Shown: piece by piece, positions 56,788-64,000 of the stretch
Layout: each line of letters starts with the position of its first letter
Numbering within the stretch: position 1 is the first letter of the stretch
Assembly (NCBI RefSeq): GCF_000002985.6
Contig: NC_003283.11
Location: forward strand, 17,547,501 to 17,611,500
Direction of reading: 5' to 3'
From: Caenorhabditis elegans
Taxonomy: Eukaryota; Nematoda; Chromadorea; Rhabditida; Rhabditidae
DNA length: 64,000 nucleotides
Program-made: the position numbers and the translations under genes
The notes under the pieces: generated by a model
What the model saw: the letters and a program-made list of their open reading frames with translations, nothing else
Told to the model about the DNA's origin: nothing
The model's database searches: none

Positions 56788-57869
56788 CACGGCATTTGGA
56801 GGCAACTTCCTGCCAAATTATGGCAACTTCCTGCCAAGTTTTGCTTGTTTCCAACTTCCTGCCATATTTTGCCAACTTCCTGCCAAATTTTGGCAACATC
56901 CTGCCAGCATGTAGCATGCATGGCTTTGGCAACAGTCTGCCAACAGTCTGCCAAACTTCGGCATCAGCTTGCCAACAGCCTGCCAAACTTTTTGGCAACA
57001 TTTACGGTAAACATGACGCACTGGCGTAATTTCGGAGCATCGGTGCTTTACAGCCGAACTTCAAAATTGAATTTATTCAAACTTTGCGGTGGAACTATCG
57101 AATTTCGAATTTTAAAAAACTAACAGTGATAGAAAAATTAGTAGATTATCATAAAATGAAAGCAAAGTGGGAATAAGAACGCATACTACACGAAAAACGA
57201 AGTAGGATAACTTCATGTCGTCGCGGCTTCTGAATTAATGTTGTAAAACATGTTGTTAAGAAAACCCGACTTGATAGAACGAGCTATGCGAAATTGTTTA
57301 TTCTTTGAGAACAGTTACATCAACTTGCTTACAATAGTCCTTTACATCACCATGTTCTAGAATTACATGTTGGGCATTTCAGAGCTACTTATCTGTGTTT
57401 ACCTCCTTGAAACTATTTTCTTCAACATTTTTTTACAAGTTTCCATTGGATTTCATATTTGAACAACTCTATTCTACTTTATCTTGCGCGCGGGCATAGC
57501 TTAGAGGTTAAGGAATTGGGCTGACAGTCACAAGGAGAAGGTTCGGGATCTGGTAGGGCAGAAAAAGGGAAACATGACAGTGCAAGTTGATATCCAGCCG
57601 ATTGGACTAATTCAAAAAGTAACGTTTTTTTTCTAATTTTACCTTGTTCTGGTTGAATCGTATGTATGCTAAATTCATTTTATTGATCCCCTTAATACAA
57701 AAATAACCATAATCAGTTGAAAAAAAACGAAAAAAGAATTTTTACTGACAACACCTGGGCAACTTCCTTCCAACAATTTGGCAACTTTTTTTAGTGGCAC
57801 TAAATAAGTTGCCAGGTTGTTGGCAGGAAGTTGCCAAAGTGTTGCAGGAAGTTGCCTCTGAATGCCGAG
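56788..57869. mobile_element. 1.08 kb TIR transposon inserted in srz copy B
   Basis: Ends are inverted: CACGGCATTTGGAGGCAACT at the left and the complement of CTCGGCATTCAGAGGCAACT at the right. Inside the left end are tandem GGCAACTTCCTGCCAAATTT units, and inverted versions lie inside the right end. The flanks rejoin exactly to the srz sequence seen uninterrupted at about 60112-60150, with a 2 bp AA duplication. No transposase is visible, so it is non-autonomous. Confidence 0.83.
57488..57565 (+). other. tRNA-like relic with A and B boxes
   Basis: TAGCTTAGAGGTTAAGG resembles a tRNA D-arm/A box and GGTTCGGGATC resembles a degenerate B box 33 bp on. A loop CTGACAG lies between. The acceptor stem and T stem do not pair well. 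It is probably a tRNA-derived SINE or pseudogene carried within the transposon at 56788-57869. Confidence 0.5.
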
Positions 57870-58386
57870 AAAACATGAAACAGCTGCAGTGTTACAATAA
57901 AAGAAAACTATTGAATTTTTACTTCGGTGCTACTAAAAAGAAAGACGGCACTGTAAAAAAATATTAAAACTTTTTACGTTTTTACAATATTATTTTGAAC
58001 TTACATAGAGTAGAATTTCGTTTTTTTTTAATCGAAAAAGAGTTTATGTGAAAGTAAATCACAACTCCTATCACAATAAACACGAAAACAGAAAAAAAAA
58101 CGATTTTTACATTTTTGTAAAATTGTTTCATAATTAGTGGGAAACTCTGTAAAGTTATAATATATTTTTCAAAACACTTGAATTAATATTTCAAAATTCT
58201 GAAATATGCCAGCAAATTTTAGCGAATTGCAAATCAAACCTCTTCTATTTGCCTATTAATTTTGTGCATATATATATAAAATGGAAGAGAGAGATAAGAT
58301 AACAACATCGTCAGTAGTATCCAAAAGTTTGACGAAAAATATAATAAATCGGAAAACTAATCAAAATTCGAAAATGAGTTGTTCAT
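57870..58386 (-). pseudogene. Srz receptor copy B, minus strand, interrupted
   Basis: The minus strand starts at ATG 58386 (MNNSFSNFD) and then meets TAG where the intact gene has TAT. Exon 2 and exon 3 homology runs down to 57870, where the 1.08 kb element interrupts it; it resumes at 56787 for a short distance before the same break (GCCATTC/ATTTCACC) seen in copy C. Non-functional. Confidence 0.8.
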
Positions 58387-58818
58387 TTTCCATGTATATG
58401 CCGAATTGATTATGACTACTAATAGTAAGATTAGAACTGATAGATATACATGCAACCGACCAACCGGTGAAATTCTTAATTTGATTCATTTCGCAGATTT
58501 TTTGAATAGCTTGTGGCTTAAATCCACGATTTTCGAATGACTAGACTTATAGAAAACCTCGGATCCAGATGTAGAAGACACTGCATGAGAGTGGTCTGGC
58601 ACTATTTAATACATTTTTTTTCTTTTGGCTTGGGATTAGACTACTCATGTCGCAATTAACCAAAAAAAAATTTATAAAAACCTCTTCTTGCTTTTGCTGT
58701 GATTTTGATCTATTCGTTTTGACGAACATACATCAAACTCTTATTCCTCCATCTTTACTATCCATAAAACTTTTGAATTTTCTGACATTTAACAACTTCC
58801 GTGGGAACGGATCTCTTG

Positions 58819-58825
58819 TATATAA
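58819..58825 (+). promoter_or_regulatory. TATA box of the PAN-like gene
   Basis: TATATAA lies about 40 bp upstream of the ATG and is conserved at the same place in the inverted copy (about 63133-63139, minus strand). Confidence 0.6.
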
Positions 58826-58862
58826 CCTCTGCTCTGAAGTCTCTTCTCCAGCATCTTCCAAA

Positions 58863-59422
58863 ATGCACTTCTTTCTCAACATCCTCGCCTTCGCCTCCAT
58901 CGGCCTATTTGTCAACGGAGAAGAGTGGTGTATGTCACAATTCATGGAAGGTTGGCAATATGCTAATGTCGCTCAGCCGTTTCAAGGTGGAAAAGCATCT
59001 AGTGTGACTGAATGTATGAACAGATGTTTGGACAATCATATATGTATGTCCTCCGAATTCCAATACAACAATGGGGTTTGCTATAGCTATAATACACTCG
59101 CTGTAAAAACCCATTATTTGGTGCCTAACTTTTATTATAGCAAGCCTATGGAAAATAAGTTCAATCCCATCAAATCTAATGTGGCTTTTAAGGTTTGTGA
59201 TTTTCTGTTGATTTTCGGCTTTAGTTGTCTCAAGAACACCAATAGACTTTTGATCAGTGATCGTATAATAATTGCTGTAAAACTATTAAACTTCAGGCCC
59301 CCAAGAAAAATGGAGTTTGTCCACCGGATCAAGTCAGAAACGGTGACACCGTAACACTACCAAATGGAAGGAAGTACTCGCTCAAACGAATCGACACGAG
59401 ATTTGAAGTTAAAGAAGTGTGA
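58863..59422 (+). CDS. Small secreted PAN/apple-like protein, copy 1
   Basis: Exons 58863-59192 and 59297-59422 join in phase, giving 151 residues. Residues 1-20 form a signal peptide (MHFFLNILAFASIGLFVNGE). The mature part has a Cys pattern like PAN/apple domains: WCMSQF, ECMNRCLDNHICMSSEF and GVCYSY. The second exon (PKKNGVCPPDQ, ending EVKEV) adds one more Cys. PAN domains mediate protein or carbohydrate binding outside the cell; the specific role here is unknown. A TATA box and about 400 bp of upstream sequence are shared with the inverted copy at 62536-63096. Confidence 0.87.
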
Positions 59423-59812
59423 TTCATGTATTGATTCAAGATTAATAAAGTTTTCATTCGGCAATATTAATATCGTATGTATATATCGAATTACTTTATG
59501 TACTTACTGGTTGAGTTGATTGTACAAAAACGGAAGCCTTGAAGAATTAACTATTTAAAAAATTGAACTGGCTGAGAAATTTAAAACCAACGCGTAGTCT
59601 AGCAAAGAAATAATGAATAAAACCTTACTTGAAAGAGAACCTATTGATAAAGAAAAGCCATCGGTATTAAAGATGTAGTTCAAATATTGTGCTGATTTGA
59701 AAAAAAAGATGTAATCATATTAAACCAAATGCAAAAAGTATATAAATACGTTTAACAAATCTATCAGTCAAGTTCTGTAATGAAGAAAAGAATTTTGAAA
59801 TATTAATTCAGA
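59423..59812. other. Intergenic spacer
   Basis: AT-rich, no exon or clear repeat seen. Confidence 0.55.
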
Positions 59813-60150
59813 ATTTTGAAATATTAATTCAAGTGTTTTGAAAAATATATTATAACTTTACAGAGTTTCCCACTAATTATGAAACAATTTTACAAAAATG
59901 TAAAAATCGTTTTTTTTTTTCTGTTTTCGTGTTTATTGTAATACAACTTAAGGTTTACTTTCACATAAACCCTTTTTCGAAAAAAAAAACGAGATTCTAC
60001 TCTATGTAAGTTCAAAATTATATTAGAGAAAGATTTAATGATTTTTTACAGTACCGTCTTTCTTTTTAGTATCACCGAAGTAAAAATTCAATTGTTTTCT
60101 TTTATTGTAACACTGCAGCTGTTTCATGTTTTGATATTTCTGATCGCCAT
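59813..60150 (+). pseudogene. Srz receptor copy C fragment
   Basis: Begins with the intron end and exon 2 (SFPLIMKQFYKNVKIV at 59871 on) and part of exon 3, and breaks at GCCATTC (about 60149). It is the inverted counterpart of copy B, including the same break, but lacks the 1.08 kb insertion and has no exon 1. Confidence 0.8.
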
Positions 60151-60273
60151 TCATTTCACCTGTTGGTTGATCCCATACGCGAGTACGTGAGTACATCAGT
60201 TAATAGTTAATTTGAAATATGCATACAATATTAATATTACCGAATGAACACTTTATTAATCTGTAATCATGTA

Positions 60274-60399
60274 TTACACTTCTTTAATTTCAAATGTCCA
60301 TCTTTGTCGGTTAAGCATGTACTTTTTTCCATTTGATAGTGTTACGGTGTCACCGATTCTGACTTGATCCGGTGGACAAACTCCATTTTTCTTGGGGGT
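60274..60399 (-). pseudogene. Orphan last exon of a third PAN-like gene
   Basis: On the minus strand the exon reads PKKNGVCPPDQVRIGDTVTL and ends in WTFEIKEV and TAA; its 126 nt length equals the exon in both intact copies. Only a few codons of the first exon remain upstream (about 60500-60515) before srz-related sequence begins. Confidence 0.75.
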
Positions 60400-60596
60400 C
60401 TGAAGTTTTACAGTTTTACAGTAATTTTTAAATGATCACTGATCAAACGTCTAACAGTGTTTTTTTTAGCCAAAAAATCAACAGAAAATCACAAACCTTA
60501 TAAGCCACATCGGATTTCACCTGTTGGTCGGTGGCATGGCGATTTATCTCACCATCAGTAGTCATACTCAATTCGGCATATACATACATATGTATA

Positions 60597-62097
60597 ATGA
60601 ACAACTCATTTTCGAATTTTGATTATCTTCCCGATTTATTCGCTTCCGCGTCATTGCATTGGATACTTTTGATGATGTTATTATCATATATTTCACTTCC
60701 ATTTTATATATATGTGCACAAAATTAATAAGCAAAGAGAAGAGGTTTGTTTTACAATTCGTGTAGGGAACTTTGAAACAATAAGGCTAACGTTTTGAAAA
60801 ATGTTTTATAATTTTCAGAGTTTCCCACTTATAATGAAACAATTTTACAAAATGGTAAAAATCGCTTATTTCTGTTTTTTCATGGTTATTGTAATAGGAT
60901 CTGTGATTCTTCTAACCTTTTTCTCTAACATTTTGTCAAACCCTTCTTTTGAAAAATTCCATATTGTACTCATGTAAGTTCAGAATTAAAGTGTAAAAAC
61001 TTGTATCTTTTTAATTTTTTCTTTACAGTATCTTCCTTCTTTTTGGTGGCGCCGTGGTAACAATTCAATTTCTTGCTTTCATTGTAACACTGCAGGTGTT
61101 TCATGTTCTGATATTTCTCATCGCCATTCAAAACTTGTTGCGATTTTTCTTTCCGTTAAGATTTTCTTTATTGAAAAACTCGACAGATAGATATGTTAAA
61201 CAGTTTTATATATTTTTTGTATCAAAAGAAATTGCGTGTTTTTTGCTTTTCGCCGCATGTGATAATGACTTTTTGCCCAGAAATATTTGGGAAACCGGCC
61301 ACGTTGTATATTTGGTGAGTACATAAAAAATTATCAAGACAGTGCAAAAACTATTCCTAGGGTGCTAAAATAGTCAAATATCATGTAAAAATGTTCTCCA
61401 AAATGGTCACACCACTTAAGAATTTTGGTGGCTTTTTAGAATCAACTGGTTCTTAACAAAAATTGCTGACACTTTCGAGGTTCCGCGCCGCACTATACAG
61501 AAAACAGAGTCACTTTATCGGAGGCCAAAAAAAAGCTCTAGCGTCCACTAGGCAGCTGCAACGCGTGAGCAACTTGAGCAGGGTATTTAGGGATATTCTT
61601 GTTTTTGGAAACTACCCATTCTCAAAAAAACAAAAACCTCACCAAAAAGCTTTCAGATAACATTTCTAATAATGAACGTACTCATTTCCCAGTTGTCTCC
61701 ATTGATCTATATTCCAATAATATGGAGAACACGGAAAAATAAAACTCTTATGTATTCACAACAACATGCTTATCTTTATAGATATGTTTTCTGGCAAAAT
61801 GTTCTAGTGTTCTCGTTTAAAACGGTAAGAAATTTTGAATGAAACATTGTAAAATTTGTCTTTGAGATTGCCTTGCCATATTTGATGGAAAATCCCGAAA
61901 TTGATAGAATTTTAGTTGGAATTTTATATAACGATTTTTCCACGCTACCATTGACAATTCAGCTGTCCTATTTGTGGTGCAATCGACACTGTTTATTTAT
62001 CAATTTTAATATCAAGACGTTTTTAAAAGTTTTATGTGGTAAAGATGACGTTTCTGTACATCCAGTGGCTGCTCCAATTGTGTATTCTATAACCTAA
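60597..62097 (+). CDS. Srz-class chemoreceptor, intact copy D
   Basis: Five exons join in phase: 60597-60743, 60819-60973, 61029-61314, 61693-61824 and 61867-62097, giving 316 residues. TM1 ends LPFYIYVHKINKQREE. Exon 2 carries KIAYFCFFMVIVIGSVILL. Exon 3 has LQVFHVLIFLIAIQNLLRFF and YVKQFYIFFVSKEIACFLLF. Exon 4 reads LIYIPIIWRTRKNKTLM, and exon 5 ends with PLTIQLSYLWCNRH, the srz signature near TM7. A presumed chemosensory G-protein-coupled receptor in neurons. The last intron uses a TTTGAG acceptor, which is unusual. It is the only complete member of four local copies. Confidence 0.88.
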
Positions 62098-62535
62098 TAG
62101 CACTTCATTTATTCTCTTGAAACGCATGTAACTCACTCAAATGTCCGTTAAAAGACTTTTCATAATGAAGTATTCAGTAAGATAGTTTAATGTGATTACA
62201 TGATTTTTTTTAATTCAACACAATATTTGAACTACATCTTTAATACCGATGGCTTAGCTTTATCAATAGGTTCTCTTCAAGTAAGGGGTTTTTTTTCTCT
62301 GTTAGACTACTCCTTGGTTTTAAAATTCTCAGTCAGTTCAATTTTTCAATTAATATTTTCTTCGAGGCTTTCGTTTTTGTACCATAAACTCTACCTGTTT
62401 GTTGACTACATGCCCGACTAAGTAACTAGGTAAGTTCAAAGTAACTAAGTAAGTTCATCAGTTAGTAGTTAATTCAAAACATACACACAATATTAATATT
62501 GCTGAATGAACACTTTATTAATCTTGAATCATGTA
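62098..62535. other. Intergenic, possible degraded srz sequence
   Basis: Around 62200-62420 an open frame resembles neither srz nor PAN closely; the 62450-62530 part is the shared 3' flank of the PAN genes. Confidence 0.4.
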
Positions 62536-63096
62536 TTACACCTCTTTCATTTCAAATGTCCACCCTTGTCGGTAGAGCGAGTACTTCTTTCCATTTGGCT
62601 GTGTTACGGTGTCACCGTTTTGGACTTGATCCGGTCCACAAACTCCATTTTTCTTGGGTGCCTGAAGTTTAACAGTTTTACAGCACCTTTTTATACGATC
62701 ACTAATCAAAAGCCTAACGGTGTTCTTGAGACAACCAAATCCGAAAATTAACAGAAAATCACAAACCTTAAAAGCCACATCGGATTTGACGTCACTCCAC
62801 TTATTTTCCAATGGTTTGTTATAATATGTGTTAGGCACCAAAACATGGGTTTTTATACTGAATGTAGCATAGCTGTGGCAATCCCCATTGTTGTAGAGGA
62901 ATTCGGAGGACAAGCATATAGGATTGTTCAAACATCTGTTCATACATTCAGTCACACTAGAAGCTTTTCCAGATTGAAATGGACGACGTCTGTCTGCGTA
63001 TTGCCAACCTGTCATAAATTGTGACATACACCACTCTTCTCCGTTGACAAATATGCCAATGGAGGCGAAGGCGAGGATGTTGAGAAAGAAGTGCAT
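62536..63096 (-). CDS. Small secreted PAN/apple-like protein, copy 2
   Basis: Minus-strand exons 63096-62767 and 62661-62536 have exactly the same lengths as copy 1 (330 and 126 nt), giving 151 residues. It has the signal peptide MHFFLNILAFASIGIFVNGE, then WCMSQFMTGWQYA, ECMNRCLNNPICLSSEF and GDCHSY, and the end WTFEMKEV. The differences from copy 1 are mostly amino acid changes in the surface loop after the first Cys (ADRRRPFQSG against ANVAQPFQGG), with the framework kept. Extracellular, function unknown. Divergent duplicates with conserved promoters suggest both are expressed. Confidence 0.87.
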   Translation of the reverse strand: MHFFLNILAFASIGIFVNGEEWCMSQFMTGWQYADRRRPFQSGKASSVTECMNRCLNNPICLSSEFLYNNGDCHSYATFSIKTHVLVPNTYYNKPLENKWSDVKSDVAFKVCDFLLIFGFGCLKNTVRLLISDRIKRCCKTVKLQAPKKNGVCGPDQVQNGDTVTQPNGKKYSLYRQGWTFEMKEV

Positions 63097-64000
63097 TTTG
63101 GAAGATGCTGGAGAAGAGGCTCTAGAGCAGAGGTTATATACAAGAGATCCGTTCCCACGGAAGTTGTTAAATGTCGAAAAATTCAAAAGTTTCATGGATG
63201 GAGGAATAAGAGTTTGATGTATGTTCGTCAAAACGAATAGATCAAAATCACAGCAAAAGCAAGAAGAGGTTTTTATAAATTTTCTTATGTTATTGGTTAA
63301 TTGCGACATGAGTAGTCTAATCCCAAGCCAAAAGAAAACATGTATTAAATAGATGTCGTCAACTAAAATGCCGCGGTACACGTCCGCAGTCGGTGAACAA
63401 AACTTTTCGTTGAATACTCAGTCAGCCAAATTTAACTACTGTAGAAATTTCTCCCCACACGTCGCGATTGCCGCTCCGTGATGCAATCTGTTGCCACATT
63501 TGGATCCACGGTTTTTAAAAGTCTAGTCATTCAAAAGTCGCTTTTAGGTCACTAGCTTTTGATAAAATCTGCGAAATGGATTAATGGATGAATGCAAGGA
63601 TCTTTGACGTGAAACAATTAATTTTTTCCACTGCTATGAAACATTTCGAGCATTTCGTCAAGGCAAATGTTAGATCAACCAATTTAAGAATGTTCAAATT
63701 GATGTATAATATCTAACGTAGTTTAACTAAATTGCATACGAACATTGTGCGTAAAGCATGCAAGACGATTCGAAAAACTACAAAAAATCAATGTCTTGAA
63801 AAATAAAATAAAAAACTATTTAAGTTTTCTAAATAAAACTATATCCACAATGAACAATTCGTCTATCAGATGAGTGATGTAGGTTATGTTTCCGCCGTGG
63901 TTAATTTTCAGATTGGCATATCAACGATTACCCACTTCAAAGTGCTCCTCTGGTCCTAAAAATTTTGAGGTGACCTTCTATGAAGGTCCTCTTCTAAATA
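63097..64000. other. PAN gene upstream region and gene-free end of window
   Basis: 63100-63540 is the inverted copy of 58500-58860, including the TATA box. From about 63550 to the window end I see no exon or repeat. Confidence 0.55.

Overview
The window is Caenorhabditis nematode DNA, most likely C. elegans or a close relative. It is AT-rich. Genes have many small introns (42-60 nt) with TTTCAG acceptors. The gene families are nematode-specific: F-box/FTH, F-box/FBA_2, srg and srz chemoreceptors, and WSN-domain proteins. Degenerate TTAGGC telomere-like arrays and dense palindromic MITEs are everywhere. This is the usual picture of an autosome arm. A three-finger C2H2 gene that looks like lsy-27 sits among the F-box genes.

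Layout. Positions 1-5.3 kb hold two plus-strand F-box/FTH genes (the first broken by one stop codon) and one minus-strand F-box/FBA_2 gene. At 6.4-8.3 kb is an srg receptor with one nonsense codon. Positions 8.3-20.2 kb are a duplicated cluster of genes whose N-terminus is a Mos1-transposase-like HTH (HTH_48) domain, followed by F-box and FTH. It contains two intact near-identical minus-strand copies (8354-10977 and 15710-18503), one intact plus-strand gene with two HTH domains (11771-14112), and truncated pieces at the duplication joints.

Positions 20.3-33.3 kb are a roughly 13 kb BEL/Pao-type LTR element. It has a 771 bp 5' LTR, a seven-exon accessory gene for a coiled-coil, zinc-knuckle protein, a long region without clear genes, and gag and protease frames. 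I see no reverse transcriptase, RNase H or integrase. Its 3' LTR is cut after 18 bp at the edge of a 3.78 kb inverted-repeat block (33268-37048) made of nested MITEs, with two collinear 1343 bp arms.

Positions 37.4-47.9 kb carry two related FTH genes facing each other. Between them are a signal-peptide, WSN, transmembrane, ankyrin gene (frameshifted by an 8 bp duplication) and an intact srz receptor. Positions 48.5-51.2 kb hold two tandem FTH genes, one with an apparent GC-AG intron. After a TTTGCCGGAAATT minisatellite come an F-box/FBA_2 pseudogene (52.5-53.4 kb) and the lsy-27-like gene (54.4-55.3 kb). The last 8.5 kb is a tangle of srz receptor copies (one intact at 60597-62097, three broken) and small secreted PAN-like genes in inverted pairs. 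One broken srz copy carries a 1.08 kb transposon whose empty site is preserved in a neighbouring copy.

Functionally the window is accessory: presumed SCF substrate adaptors, chemoreceptors, secreted PAN proteins and mobile DNA. Only the zinc-finger gene looks like a conserved regulator. All exon structures below were read from splice signals and reading-frame continuity; none was checked against transcripts or databases.
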